A stretch of 64,000 bases of DNA from Tissierella sp. MB52-C2 (GCF_030931715.1 NZ_CP133261.1:2520643-2584642); one strand, 5' to 3'. Counted from the stretch's first letter, positions 8,915 to 18,417 are shown. The notes: generated from the sequence alone by a model not told the origin. Numbers and translations are program-made.

Positions 8915-9045
8915 ATCCTAATACTATTCTATATTTTCTTTCGAAGTCCTTCTTTTCACAAAATATTCTTTAGTAATTCCGTAGCAATACATAATAAAGC
9001 CTATAATAATCTTTTCATCACTATAGGCTTTTGATTATATACTTA
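8915..9045. repeat. Dispersed intergenic repeat, copy A (divergent), with terminator-like hairpin
   Basis: This stretch resembles segments at about 18,224-18,380 and 20,062-20,235. It has the same order of blocks: ATACTATTCTA, then a CTTTC...TCCTTCTTTT pyrimidine tract, then a hairpin AAGCCTATA (8997-9005) / TATAGGCTT (9022-9030) followed by a short T-run. Copy A is the most diverged. It lies just downstream of the HAD gene on the minus strand, so the hairpin probably ends that transcript. The rest of 8782-9175 shows no gene I can support. Confidence 0.6.
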
Positions 9046-9175
9046 TTCTTATTTGTCAGGATAAATATATTTCTTACTGTTTTCATTTATATTTTGAAAA
9101 CTTATTTACTTGATTAGAGTTATATTCTTATATAATTTTGCTTTACTAACCAATCTATTGTAGTATAAATTCTTT

Positions 9176-9862
9176 TTATAGTTTATGTACAATTGATTTT
9201 AATTCAATTAAATCATCAATAATATAGTCTGCTTTTGCTAACTCTTCATCACGTGCAAAGTCGAAGTTACATCCTATTGATACTAATCCGCTGTCCTTTG
9301 CTGCATTTATATCTGAGATACGATCTCCCACAACTGCTCCTTTTTTGATATTATGCTTCTTCAGAATAAACTCAACTAAATCTGATTTATTTAGTGAGTC
9401 AATCTCTTCTATACTATAGAAATCAAGTATCCAATTATCTAGGTGATAAAACCTCACAATAGCCTTTAAGTATTCCTTTAATCCATTACTAGCTATAAAT
9501 ATTGACCAATTATTATCTTTTAAATAATTAAAAATATCTTCTACATTGGGATATAAATCGCCTTTACCATTTCTTATATTTTCAACCAATACTTTGAGGA
9601 AAAATGAGTCTGTAAATTCTCTTATATCTTCTGTGTGATTTGGTAATAAAGTTTCCCATACTGTTGGTAGTGGTGCTCCCATTATTTCACGATATTTTTC
9701 AATTGGTATTTCGTTCTCCCATTCATTAATTGATTTTAGGTAATTAAAAGTTTCAAATAATGATATTTCTAAAACCTTGTTTGTTTGAAAAAGCGTTCCA
9801 TCCATATCAAAAATAATGGCTTTGCGGGTTGAATCTTGTTTATGATATGTAATTTCTGCCAT
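9176..9862 (-). CDS. HAD-superfamily hydrolase
   Basis: 228 aa. Motif I is FDMDGTLF near residue 18 (two catalytic aspartates), motif II is FIASNG near residue 121, and motif III/IV is GAVVGDRISDINAAKDSG near residues 175-192. The helical cap inserted after motif I is the phosphoglycolate-phosphatase / beta-phosphoglucomutase type. It likely dephosphorylates a small metabolite in the cytosol. ATG preceded by GGGAGGATTTAAAT. Confidence 0.85.
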   Translation of the reverse strand: MAEITYHKQDSTRKAIIFDMDGTLFQTNKVLEISLFETFNYLKSINEWENEIPIEKYREIMGAPLPTVWETLLPNHTEDIREFTDSFFLKVLVENIRNGKGDLYPNVEDIFNYLKDNNWSIFIASNGLKEYLKAIVRFYHLDNWILDFYSIEEIDSLNKSDLVEFILKKHNIKKGAVVGDRISDINAAKDSGLVSIGCNFDFARDEELAKADYIIDDLIELKSIVHKL

Positions 9863-9931
9863 ATTTAAATCCTCCCATTTTATCTTTCTAGTAATTCTTA
9901 TGACATTATAAGTGATTTAGAGTACACAAAT

Positions 9932-10453
9932 TTAATCAAGTATTTTCTCAAAATTTATACTATCAATCCATTTTCCTTTTTGATAAATATGCTGATTGTA
10001 ACGTTCTGTAAATTGGAATCCATTTTTAATTAAAACTATTTGTGAGCCTATATTATCTGGAGATGTACCTGCTTCTATTTTATGAAGCTTATGTGTATTG
10101 ATGGCTTCATTTAAAATTAATTTTATCGCACTTGTGGCATATCCTTTTCCTTCATGTTTCTCAGCTATTCTATAGCCCAATTCAGCTTTATTAAGACTCC
10201 CTCGTGTTATTGATACTAAGTTTATTCTACCAACAATTTCTTTGTCACTATCCATAATTAGGTACATATATACCATATCTTTTTGTTGTTCTTCAACTAG
10301 CTCCTTTATTATTTCTTTAAAATTATCAAAATTATAGTAACTATCATCTCTCGATAAAGATTTACTTTCAAAAAAATCTCTGTTTTCAAACTCAAATTTA
10401 AAAAGTTCTTTTTCGTCTGATTGTTCAAGTAACTTAATACTAATTTTAGTCAT
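9932..10453 (-). CDS. RimJ/RimL-type GNAT acetyltransferase
   Basis: 173 aa. It has the full GNAT fold: the strand-4 / loop acetyl-CoA site reads ELGYRIAEKHEGKGYATSAIKLIL, followed by EAGTSPDNIGSQIVLIKNGF, the usual helix-4 Asn and the LEKxGF-like end. The N-terminal layout suits the RimJ/RimL subgroup, which acetylates protein N-termini or small amines. No neighbour indicates the acceptor. ATG at 10453 follows GAAGGAGTGTTTTT. Confidence 0.85.
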   Translation of the reverse strand: MTKISIKLLEQSDEKELFKFEFENRDFFESKSLSRDDSYYNFDNFKEIIKELVEEQQKDMVYMYLIMDSDKEIVGRINLVSITRGSLNKAELGYRIAEKHEGKGYATSAIKLILNEAINTHKLHKIEAGTSPDNIGSQIVLIKNGFQFTERYNQHIYQKGKWIDSINFEKILD

Positions 10454-10602
10454 AAAAACACTCCTTCACCTTCAATTGTTAAACTATCACTGATATATCT
10501 TTAAATAAAACTTCAAATAATACTTTAATATTTATACAGAAAAAATTCCTACAGTAATAAGATATACATGCCTGATTATACATAATAAATATGATGCAGC
10601 TT

Positions 10603-11151
10603 TCATTTTTTAATATTTATGCTATTGTTAAACCTAAAAATTAGCTTATTTCCATCATCTTCTGTTTGTGAAATCTCCTCTTGATAATTTCCGTCTATAT
10701 AATTTTCAATGGTTTTTCTCCAAAAAGTTTGCGCTCTTTTATTTCCTTCATTAGGGTTTGTCTGCAATTCCCAAGTACCAAGATGATTATTAAACACTTC
10801 AATTGCTGCTTTTTCTGCTACGCCCTTCCCCCTATAACTTCGTAAAATAAAAAATTCATTTAAATAAAAATCACTTCCTTCTGGTGCATAAGGAGATGTT
10901 GCTACTAAAGCAAAACCTGCTGGAATGCTATCTACCATTATTAGATATGGGAATAATATTGATTGTTTAGACCACCATATATCAAAAACTTTATTTTGCT
11001 CATTTAAAGTCAAAGTTTCATCATCTTCAAAAACTCCATATTTGTTTGGTTTCCATTCCCATATCTCAGATAAATCGTGTAAATATAATGGATATAGGTT
11101 ATTTATGATAAATTTAGTACTTTGATCTGTCAAGTTTAAAGTTACTTCCAT
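10603..11151 (-). CDS. GNAT family N-acetyltransferase
   Basis: 182 aa. The core acetyl-CoA motif is EFFILRSYRGKGVAEKAAIEVF near residues 94-115, with NPNEGNKRAQTFWRKTIENY after it. The N-terminal half has the acidic YPLYLHDLSEIW segment of small GNATs found in Bacillus and Clostridia. Start after AAAGGAGTGAAGTAG. The substrate is unknown. It lies 24 bp downstream of the two-domain GNAT at 11176-12024 and is probably co-transcribed with it. Confidence 0.8.
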   Translation of the reverse strand: MEVTLNLTDQSTKFIINNLYPLYLHDLSEIWEWKPNKYGVFEDDETLTLNEQNKVFDIWWSKQSILFPYLIMVDSIPAGFALVATSPYAPEGSDFYLNEFFILRSYRGKGVAEKAAIEVFNNHLGTWELQTNPNEGNKRAQTFWRKTIENYIDGNYQEEISQTEDDGNKLIFRFNNSINIKK

Positions 11152-11175
11152 CTACTTCACTCCTTTATCCATAAA

Positions 11176-12024
11176 TTATCCTAACTTCATAGAATATGTT
11201 AAACATGTATCTGTTTTTTTAAATCCCAACTTTTCATACAGATGAATTGCAACCGAATTATTCTTCCCTACCATGACCATCAGCTCATCAGCCCCATTAT
11301 TACTAGCATGTTTTATCGACTTATTGATTAAAGCTGTTCCATAGCCAAGATTTTGTTTATCTTCTGCTACTTCCATTAAATAAATCTCATTCGAAAACTT
11401 GCTAGTAACAATTGAACCTACTACTTCATCCCCCTCTAAGATAATAAAGATATCAAATTTATCCAAAGCCTCTAATAATCTCTCTCCTGTCCAATATACA
11501 TTAGGGTAAAACTTATTATGAATCTCAATAAAACTCTCATAATGCTTTTCGTTCAACACGATAATATTGCCAATTTCAGCTATGCTCTTATATTCATTCT
11601 TACTTAATCTCAATTCATAATCAAGATCTAATAACTCAGCTCCAATTGACTCCATAAAATTTATTGCCTGTTCATTCTCCTCAGGATAAGCTGCATCAAA
11701 CCGATATCCCTTATAACTATCTTTCAAATATGCATAAAACTCCTTCGCTACAGCTTCATAATTATTTTCCGCGAAAACTCCACCTATAGCCTCTAAATAC
11801 ATATCTTCTGGTTCTACAAGTAAAGCCAACACACCTAAAATGTTAATATCATCTGTTAATATCAGTAATTCATCATTAGGATGATTAATCATATTTTCAA
11901 ATTGTCTTAAAATATCATTATAATCAGTAGGAAATGCTTTACACTTATGTTGTGGATCTAAATTAAGTTGATATGCATACTTTGCTACGCGTTCTAAATC
12001 TGATATATCTACACCTTTAATCAT
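11176..12024 (-). CDS. Two-domain GNAT acetyltransferase
   Basis: 282 aa with two GNAT-like modules. The N-terminal half (about 1-140) has a degenerate acetyl-CoA region (VFAENNYEAVAKEFYAYL). The C-terminal half (about 150-282) has a complete one (EVAEDKQNLGYGTALINKSI, then NSVAIHLYEKLGF). Only the second domain looks catalytic; the first may bind substrate. The start follows GATGAGGTGTAAAAG. Confidence 0.75.
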   Translation of the reverse strand: MIKGVDISDLERVAKYAYQLNLDPQHKCKAFPTDYNDILRQFENMINHPNDELLILTDDINILGVLALLVEPEDMYLEAIGGVFAENNYEAVAKEFYAYLKDSYKGYRFDAAYPEENEQAINFMESIGAELLDLDYELRLSKNEYKSIAEIGNIIVLNEKHYESFIEIHNKFYPNVYWTGERLLEALDKFDIFIILEGDEVVGSIVTSKFSNEIYLMEVAEDKQNLGYGTALINKSIKHASNNGADELMVMVGKNNSVAIHLYEKLGFKKTDTCLTYSMKLG

Positions 12025-12682
12025 CTTTTACACCTCATCAAATATAAATTTTTTTACTCTGAATTATTTTATAATTAGCGATATCTTGCTTTTATTCAAT
12101 AGGGCCCAAAAGAACATCCCCATCACCATGTCTTATGACATGCCGAGCCTTAGCGATATTAGAACCTAGAACCTGTTCTAACAAGGCATATACCGTATTC
12201 TATATAGTCTATAAAGTATTGCCATAATGTTTTACCGAATACAATATTTCCCCTTTCCTTTAATAGCTTTGAGATATTTATTTCCTTCAAAGTTTTTGAA
12301 TTTCCAATGCCTACTGAACAATCTATGGGGATTAAATCATTTATTCTCTACCCTTAACATCCTCTAAAATTTCAAAGAAAGTAACATCTATATTCCTAGA
12401 CTTAAAGTTTTTTATTATTTCTAACTTCATGTTTTAATTCATTCTTTTTCTCCTCACATAACTTTATAAAAACTAGGGGGTTCATTCTAATTAATGGCAT
12501 ATAACAGCCTAGTATTTCAGACATCGCTGAATCGAACACCAAAGCCTTACTTCTTAGCGAAGGCTCCATGTGGTATATACATTGCTCTAGGATTGCACCC
12601 TCTTTACACCTTTACGTAAGTACATTGTTAACTGCTATCCTGTATATCAAAACCTCAACAATCAATGCATTATTTTATTTAT
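12025..12682. other. Degenerate intergenic stretch with gene debris
   Basis: No intact gene is visible in these 658 bp. On the minus strand there are short open pieces: a 55-codon frame starting near 12,571, and a frame around 12,345-12,170 ending in ALWQYF-like and IEYGICLVRTGSRF-like text. They are separated by stops and do not resemble a family I know. The segment at about 12,150-12,235 is closely similar to about 15,455-15,525, which marks it as a duplicated fragment of the debris downstream of the Nudix pseudogene. I read the stretch as decayed coding DNA. Confidence 0.45.
12150..12235. repeat. Repeat shared with 15,455-15,525
   Basis: The blocks CTAGAAC(C/A)TGTTCTA, GGCATA..CCG.ATTCTATA and AGTCTATAAAGTATT occur in the same order here and at 15,455-15,525, with roughly one mismatch in six. 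The CTAGAAC...GTTCTA part is itself palindromic. The two copies lie 3.3 kb apart, in the same orientation, both in non-functional DNA. No terminal inverted repeats or target-site duplications are evident, so a mobile-element origin is not shown. Confidence 0.6.
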
Positions 12683-13402
12683 CTATAATGACTTATGTAA
12701 TTTCTTTCTATCTAGTATAAAAAAATAAACTCCTGTGCCTATAGCAGTAAGAACTCCTATTCCTCCTACTGTATAATCTAATATTGCATGAACAAATACA
12801 GGTATAAATAGTGATTTGGATTTCTCTAGAAGATATATAAAGTAGTAACCTGCAACAATTCCTTCACCTATATCACTGAGCATTCTAATTCCTATTTGCC
12901 TTAAACCATCTCCAGCCAATAGTCCCGGCAATACTGCATGTAAAATACCCCAAAAGAAACCACTTACAATAACCGCCAAAAACTTATTATGTCTTAGCAA
13001 CTCATTATAAACGTATCCACGAAAAATAAATTCTTCTCCAAAACCAACTACAACTAGATAAAAGAAAAACTTATAATACCCTCTTATTGTAAAATCTCCA
13101 TGTAAAAGAAAAAGTACCATCATAATTGCTATTAAAACGTATTGAAGATATGTATGTATAAACTGAAGTTTGAATTCTATTAACTTTTTTCTATAAATCA
13201 CTACCAAAATAAGTGGAACTAATAACATTATGAAAAAATCACCAATAAATTTTGTGCCTACATTATTAATCGTAATATTATTAATACTAATCAGCATATT
13301 GCATTCTATAATGAACTTTATTACTACATAAAAATAAATTGTATAAAGTAATGAAATTATTATTGGTATAGCTATATAATTATTAAACTTTTGCTTATTC
13401 AT
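12683..13402 (-). CDS. CPBP-family intramembrane metalloprotease
   Basis: About 239 aa with several hydrophobic segments. The three motifs of the CAAX protease and bacteriocin-processing (CPBP/Abi) family are present: GFGEEFIFRG near residue 135 (glutamates plus Arg), FFWGILHAV near residue 156, and FVHAILDY near residue 205. It acts within the membrane; bacterial roles include bacteriocin self-immunity and peptide processing. I chose the ATG at 13402, with GAGGAG at 9 bp; a GTG three codons upstream is possible. Confidence 0.85.
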   Translation of the reverse strand: MNKQKFNNYIAIPIIISLLYTIYFYVVIKFIIECNMLISINNITINNVGTKFIGDFFIMLLVPLILVVIYRKKLIEFKLQFIHTYLQYVLIAIMMVLFLLHGDFTIRGYYKFFFYLVVVGFGEEFIFRGYVYNELLRHNKFLAVIVSGFFWGILHAVLPGLLAGDGLRQIGIRMLSDIGEGIVAGYYFIYLLEKSKSLFIPVFVHAILDYTVGGIGVLTAIGTGVYFFILDRKKLHKSL

Positions 13403-13406
13403 CCAA

Positions 13407-13600
13407 ATCACTCCTCAGTAAATATAACTATTCCTTGGTCTACACTTAATGATATTTGTCTTATTCCCTTCTCTTTCTGCTCATCGAATAGCTTTCTTAA
13501 TAGCGCTGTACCATCCCTTTACCTCTATATTCTGATCTTAATGCCATTCCCAATTCAGGTATATCATTACTAACATATCCGAATCCTTTATTGTCCTCAC
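13407..13600 (-). pseudogene. GNAT acetyltransferase remnant
   Basis: On the minus strand from about 13,600 to 13,407 the text GFGYVSNDIPELGMALRSEYRGKG is followed, after a one-base frame shift, by TALLRKLFDEQKEKGIRQISLSVDQ. This is the central acetyl-CoA-binding part of a GNAT. Both ends are gone and there is no start codon. The rest of 13,600-13,725 shows no gene. Pseudogene status follows from the frameshift and the truncation. Confidence 0.75.
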
Positions 13601-13725
13601 TAAAATATCGGATCTAAAATCTTACCTATTTCATATTATTTTCAGACTCAAAAAGTAACCATTTTTAACTCATCTTGTAAGAAATTTAAAGTTTTCCTTA
13701 TTAATAAGTCGACTACCAAGCGCTA

Positions 13726-14172
13726 TCACAATTTCTCAACTTCCTCAACTTTAATTAATATCAAATTATCATGATTAATCTCATGAATGTATATATCCAT
13801 ATTGGGTTCATATACTAAAACTTTATATTCATAATCTAATTCTTCTGTATATTCAATCGCATCCTTCAAATCATCTAGATCCCTCACATAATAAAGATTT
13901 AATCTCACATCATCAAATTGGATGTATAGATGAACTTTATCAGGTCCTTTTCGAATGCCATTATCATATCTCCCATTAAAGCAAGCCGTCTCACGATAAC
14001 TAGTTGTTAATACCTGATCAATATAAGAACTAAACAATCCTTTTATTGTATTCTTGTTCTGCTTATATGCATACATGAAAGGGTAAAATAATTCAATACA
14101 ACGTTCATGGCTTTGATTCCTAATCTTAATTTTATCTTCTTGTATCATTTTAGTTATATCATCACTTAGCAT
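13726..14172 (-). CDS. Hypothetical protein
   Basis: 148 aa; I do not recognise the family. The N-terminal third is helical, and the rest alternates short strands rich in Tyr, Asp and Glu (VHLYIQFDDVRLNLYYVRD, YEYKVLVYEP). No catalytic motif, signal peptide or membrane span is visible. The start is clear (AAGGAGAGAATAAT before ATG), and the frame is well formed, so it is probably a real gene. The compact alpha/beta layout could suit an immunity-type or regulatory protein, but nothing nearby supports that. Confidence 0.55.
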   Translation of the reverse strand: MLSDDITKMIQEDKIKIRNQSHERCIELFYPFMYAYKQNKNTIKGLFSSYIDQVLTTSYRETACFNGRYDNGIRKGPDKVHLYIQFDDVRLNLYYVRDLDDLKDAIEYTEELDYEYKVLVYEPNMDIYIHEINHDNLILIKVEEVEKL

Positions 14173-14552
14173 ATTATTCTCTCCTTAGATTCATAATGAT
14201 TATATTAACAAAACGTAGAATCTCTTTTATATTTACTAGGCTTTCATTTTAAATAAAATACCATTACGAGTATATCTTTTTAAGATCAATAAGGAATATC
14301 CCGAAATGAGAATTGAGTTATTAAGTATATTTGATATGTCCCTTCTTAATTTCTAAACGTTGTCCAAAAATTACTTACTATAGTAATGCTTGTATTACTT
14401 TTCTATCATAAGATGATATAAAACTCACGCCAGGGTCACATCCTTGAAAATATGGAATATAAGTATCTTCGACTTCCTTTTTATCTTCAGTTTCCACAGT
14501 TATTTTATTCATCAATTATGAATACTTTATTCCATTTCTCATACTAGTCTCA
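14173..14552. other. Intergenic stretch without a supported gene
   Basis: 380 bp. A 38-codon minus-strand frame starts at 14,512 (MNKITVETEDKKEV...) and stops at 14,396. It has no clear ribosome site and no recognisable motif, so it may be the tail of a lost gene. I see no terminator or promoter of good quality here. Confidence 0.35.
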
Positions 14553-15410
14553 CTAAATAATACCAGTATCTTTAAGGATTTTCATAGTTGCAGACTTTTC
14601 ATTATTATAGTTATATATAGTATCATCAATTAAAAAAGGTAAAGGAGCATTTCCAGTTAATTTAATCAAATCTAAATTAACTTTAACTCTTGTGATGTTT
14701 TCATTAAGTGTTGTTTTTATTGATGGCAGTTGTATATTTGTTAAGTTTTCTAGAATATTATGCACACCACCATACTGATTAATCAGCTTTGTTGCAGTTT
14801 TAGGTCCAACTTTGGGAACCCCTTTTAAATTATCAGACTTATCGCCAATAAGAGCTTTATAATCTGCAAACAAGGCTGATTTGACTCCGTACCGTTGAAA
14901 TACTTTTTCTTCATCATATATAATTGTGTTTTTACCACGATAAACGTATAAAGATACATTCTTATCAACAAGTTGTAAAAAATCAGTATCATTTGAAACA
15001 ATAAATATCTTCATTTTTTCTCTATACATTTTTACATAACTTGCAATGACATCATCTGCCTCAAAACCATTGGTTGTTTCAAAATATCTTATATCTATGT
15101 ATCCTAAAGATTTCATTATATCTTCTAACTGTGAAAAAGGATTATCACTTTCTTCAATATCAGTGTAATCCATTCTGTTAGCTTTATATTCTGGATTAAT
15201 TTCTACACGGTCGCTTCCACTTTCACCATCAAAAATAACAACAATATTAGATGGTTCAATATTTTTTATTATTTTTAATAATGCCCCTAGGAAACCTACT
15301 ATTGCATGAATAGGCTTGTTATCTTTACCCAGTATTCTTGCAGGTATTCCATAAAACATTTGAAACAGTAGGTTATGTCCATCTACTAATAATAACCTTT
15401 CCATATACAA
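14553..15410 (-). CDS. Stand-alone 5'-3' exonuclease (Pol I-type FEN domain)
   Basis: 285 aa. It matches the 5'-nuclease domain of DNA polymerase I without the polymerase part: LLVDGHNLLFQMFYG at the N-terminus, IVVIFDG near residue 72, EADDVIASY and VSNDTDFLQLV in the middle, and the helix-hairpin-helix GVPKVGPKTATKLI near residues 200-215. The metal-binding aspartates are all present. It probably trims flaps or RNA primers, or takes part in repair. Start is TTG at 15410 or ATG at 15404; both fit GGGAGG. Odd for sitting alone among metabolic accessory genes. Confidence 0.85.
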   Translation of the reverse strand: MYMERLLLVDGHNLLFQMFYGIPARILGKDNKPIHAIVGFLGALLKIIKNIEPSNIVVIFDGESGSDRVEINPEYKANRMDYTDIEESDNPFSQLEDIMKSLGYIDIRYFETTNGFEADDVIASYVKMYREKMKIFIVSNDTDFLQLVDKNVSLYVYRGKNTIIYDEEKVFQRYGVKSALFADYKALIGDKSDNLKGVPKVGPKTATKLINQYGGVHNILENLTNIQLPSIKTTLNENITRVKVNLDLIKLTGNAPLPFLIDDTIYNYNNEKSATMKILKDTGII

Positions 15411-15454
15411 GCTTACCTCCCCAGGTTTTTAAATGTATTATGTTATAGAACGAC

Positions 15455-15525
15455 ATTGGAATCTAGAACATGTTCTAGAAAAGCATACACCGCATTCTAT
15501 AAAGTCTATAAAGTATTTCCACAAT
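15455..15525. repeat. Repeat shared with 12,150-12,235
   Basis: Second copy of the segment described at 12,150-12,235. Here it forms the 3' debris of the Nudix pseudogene, so the repeat probably derives from that gene's tail or its downstream region rather than from a transposable element. Confidence 0.55.
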
Positions 15526-15874
15526 ATTTTTCTTTAAATTGTTCAAGAACATCTTCTGTTGTAACTGTTAATTCTAATGGTAACTTCTCTATTGGAAACC
15601 AGCCAATTTCTAGCATTTCTTCATCAAATGATAGGTTTGTCTTTCCAACTTAATATTTTTTTGCAATATATCCTGTCTCTTCAGTAAATTCCATTTTTGC
15701 AGACTCTTCTGGTGTTTCGAATATCTCCATGCACCCGCCGGGATCCCCCCATAATCCATTATCAGCTCTTTTCTATAATAATACTTGTCCATCTATGCAG
15801 GCAATAATACTTGTCCCAACTAACATTAATGGCCTATTACCAATAAGCTCTCTCATTTCCTTTATATAGTTCAT
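15526..15874 (-). pseudogene. Nudix hydrolase pseudogene
   Basis: Begins with ATG at 15874 after GGGAGG and reads MNYIKEMRELIGNRPLMLVG, then a short strand ending LL, then a TAG stop. The same frame then gives KRADNGLWGDPGGCMEIFET and EFTEETG, the Nudix box, before a TAA stop. A last piece, EEMLEIGWFPIEKLPLELT, matches the usual Nudix C-terminal region, but about 35 residues between the box and this piece are missing. Two nonsense codons plus a deletion make it non-functional. Confidence 0.85.
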
Positions 15875-16013
15875 TTTTTCCTCCCTAGTTGATTATTCAT
15901 TTTTTAAGTTTATCTTTATTCTTTTACCAATTCCTAGAGTTTCATAATAAAACAATGTCATTCTGTCACATAGCATTCTTATATTTAAGAGCTCTCACTG
16001 CGTAGACAAGGTG

Positions 16014-16829
16014 TTATACGGAGTTCATGACATCTTTGAATTCGCAATCGAGAATGCTCTTAATACTATCAAACATCTTATTCCAATCTCTATCTGTATT
16101 ATTCAAAATATAAAAACGAAAAGGTAATAACTTGGCTATTTTAAGTTCCAAATTTTTGCGTTTTATATAATAGTCTACTGTTTCAGGATCTGACCATTTT
16201 GGTTTTGAGCGAATAATAGCTGTATGTCTCAATGATTCTTCAACACTATTTTGTGACATATACAATAACACTGGATTTAATGGGCTCATTATAACTGCAA
16301 GATTTCTTATATATTCGATGATTTCATCTTCTGAGATTTGAGGATACAATCTATTGATATCATGAATTTGATGCTGAAATAGGACACTCTCAAAAATTGT
16401 TAATGCGTCTATATTGCGCATTCTTGTAACATACTGTTCAAAACGCGTATAAAATACCCTTTTATATGTATTAAATGGAACAATTGGCTTATTTGAATAA
16501 CAAAATTCTTTAAAAGATAAATACTCAGCTAATTCATCACTCCACGGTTCCGGCTCAGGTACTTTATAAGGTGTTAAAATATAATCATTTTCTATAATAG
16601 AGTTTAATCGAATCCATTCTGCTTGTTGAGGAAATCTCATTAGTAAATTGTTGTATTCAGACTTCGTAAGATAAGCATAAAAAGGTAAATCAATTGGATG
16701 TTCACTACCTTCAATATAAACTTCTGAATTTATACCAACTTCTTTAAGATATGTATATAGTAATTGAGATGTGGTTGTTTTGCCTGAACCTGGTATACCC
16801 TCAAACATAATTAATTTAGTCTTTTCCAT
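16014..16829 (-). CDS. Thymidylate kinase-like P-loop NTPase
   Basis: About 271 aa. The Walker A loop FEGIPGSGKTT is at the N-terminus (residues about 7-17). The middle holds TIFESVLFQHQIHD, which resembles the Walker B / substrate region of thymidylate kinase-like proteins. Two positively charged segments follow (RHTAIIRSKPKW). It is longer than dTMP kinase (about 210 aa), so it is probably a member of the broader ATP-binding kinase family with an unknown substrate. I prefer the ATG at 16829, with AAGGATGATGAAA upstream, to the ATG at 16838. Confidence 0.6.
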   Translation of the reverse strand: MEKTKLIMFEGIPGSGKTTTSQLLYTYLKEVGINSEVYIEGSEHPIDLPFYAYLTKSEYNNLLMRFPQQAEWIRLNSIIENDYILTPYKVPEPEPWSDELAEYLSFKEFCYSNKPIVPFNTYKRVFYTRFEQYVTRMRNIDALTIFESVLFQHQIHDINRLYPQISEDEIIEYIRNLAVIMSPLNPVLLYMSQNSVEESLRHTAIIRSKPKWSDPETVDYYIKRKNLELKIAKLLPFRFYILNNTDRDWNKMFDSIKSILDCEFKDVMNSV

Positions 16830-17053
16830 TTTCATCATCCTTATTATATATAATAAACCTATTATTAATTTTCAAAATCTTTATATAGATATATTTGCAA
16901 CTGCCTTATCAAAATTCTGCATTCTTTTCCCATCTTTCCTTGCTATCATTTATGTGGTTTTTCCATTCCTTCATTTATTCCCTCCTAGCTTGTATATTGC
17001 CTAAAATTTCAGATTGGTAACATATCTGAACCAACTTACTGCTTTGTATGACT

Positions 17054-17623
17054 TCATACTGATATAACTAAGTTTTCAATTTTAGATATTATTTTGTTAT
17101 AGACTTTCTTCATATGAGATTCACTTGAATAAATATCTATTTCATTGAATGGTATCCACTTGACATCACTATTCTCATCTTGTTTAACAATAACTGGTTC
17201 ATTCTCATCAACCTGAAATAAATATGTAACCGATATATGTAAATGTGATGTAATATACTTTCCTTTTCTAATGTGTCCGAATACAGGTAAAATATCTAAT
17301 GAAATAATCTTATCAGTGATAGGAAGAATGTCTTTTACTCCAGTTTCTTCTATAATCTCTGACATAGCAACACCTATTAAATCTTCCTCGCCATCTGCAT
17401 GTCCTCCTGTTAAAGACCAAGCATTAAATATATTATGATTTACCATCAATACTTTATCCCTATTTTTATTTATAACAAACCCAGAACTTGTTATATGAAT
17501 CATTTCATTATCTCTTTCTAGAATATCATCAAACATATTTATGTACCTCAATGTTGCTTCCTTGTCTTTTCTCTCTTGTTCATTAAAAGGAACAAATTCT
17601 TTTATTAAATTAACCCAACTCAC
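17054..17623 (-). CDS. Nudix hydrolase
   Basis: 189 aa. The Nudix box runs GGHADGEEDLIGVAMSEIIEETG, residues about 74-96, with the metal-binding EExxG intact but Ser in place of the usual Arg of REUxEE. An N-terminal helical region of about 40 aa precedes the HITSSGF strand. A GTG start at 17623 follows GGTGGGAAT. It likely hydrolyses a nucleoside diphosphate derivative. It is the closest intact relative in the window of the Nudix fragment in the chimera at 4050-4610. Confidence 0.85.
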   Translation of the reverse strand: MSWVNLIKEFVPFNEQERKDKEATLRYINMFDDILERDNEMIHITSSGFVINKNRDKVLMVNHNIFNAWSLTGGHADGEEDLIGVAMSEIIEETGVKDILPITDKIISLDILPVFGHIRKGKYITSHLHISVTYLFQVDENEPVIVKQDENSDVKWIPFNEIDIYSSESHMKKVYNKIISKIENLVISV

Positions 17624-17677
17624 ATTCCCACCTGCTTTTCTTTCCTATTTTCTGCTATGTAACCTAAATCTCCTTCT

Positions 17678-18187
17678 CTACCCCAATCTTTTACCTTTAT
17701 TAATAGCATGTCTATATATCAAGCCATCTTCACCATCTGGATGTACAGATTCTTCAAATCCCAACTTTTCAAACACATTCCTTGACCTTAAATTTCCTCT
17801 AAATACTTCTGCAACTACCTCATTTGCCTTCAATTTGTTCTCAGCATATCTAGTGAATCCTTGTGTTATCTCCTTGGCATAGCCCCTGTTCCAGCAGGCA
17901 CTTCGAAGCCTAAATCCTATTTCAAACTGATTTGGCTCTTTATAATCGATAATATACGCCATTCCGATTTTATCGTTAGTATCTTTGTACTTAACACAAA
18001 ACACTCCAATTAGTTCTGAATTCTTATATTTATCTATCCAATTATCAATTACGTCCTTGCATTTCTCCAAAGACATTGAATCCCATCCATTAAACTCTAT
18101 ACACCCGGGATCATTATTAATTTCGAAAATCAAATCTATGTCTTCTTCAGATATCTTCTTTAATAATAGTCTTTCAGTCTCAATCAT
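17678..18187 (-). CDS. RimJ/RimL-type GNAT acetyltransferase
   Basis: 169 aa. It starts MIETERLLLKKISEEDIDLI, typical of the RimJ/RimL group, with EIGFRLRSACWNRGYAKEITQGF as the acetyl-CoA loop and LRSRNVFEKLGFEESV at the C-terminus. A complete single-domain enzyme for a protein N-terminus or small amine. It follows TTGAGGTAGATTAAG. Confidence 0.85.
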   Translation of the reverse strand: MIETERLLLKKISEEDIDLIFEINNDPGCIEFNGWDSMSLEKCKDVIDNWIDKYKNSELIGVFCVKYKDTNDKIGMAYIIDYKEPNQFEIGFRLRSACWNRGYAKEITQGFTRYAENKLKANEVVAEVFRGNLRSRNVFEKLGFEESVHPDGEDGLIYRHAINKGKRLG

Positions 18188-18223
18188 CTTAATCTACCTC
18201 AAATATGAATTTTTTCTCACCAT

Positions 18224-18380
18224 ATACTATTCTACTTTTCTTTCCAAACTCCTTCTTTTTCTGAAATCTTTCTTTATTCTCTGTTACTTACGCTTTACAC
18301 CAATGAATATTATATTTAAACACTGATCTATACACAAAAGCTATAATAATCCTCTGATTACTATAGCTTTTAATTTCTTA
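18224..18380. repeat. Dispersed intergenic repeat, copy B, with terminator hairpin
   Basis: Clearly similar to 20,062-20,235 over its whole length. It starts ATACTATTCTA, continues through a pyrimidine-rich CTTTCCAAACTCCTTCTTTTT tract and an ACCAAT(G/A)AATATTAT block, and ends in the hairpin AAAAGCTATAATAATC / GATTACTATAGCTTTT (18,337-18,372). The hairpin lies just 3' of the HD gene on the minus strand and probably terminates it. Confidence 0.7.
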
Positions 18381-18417
18381 AACCTACAATTCTCTTGATG
18401 TTTTATATAATATTTGA

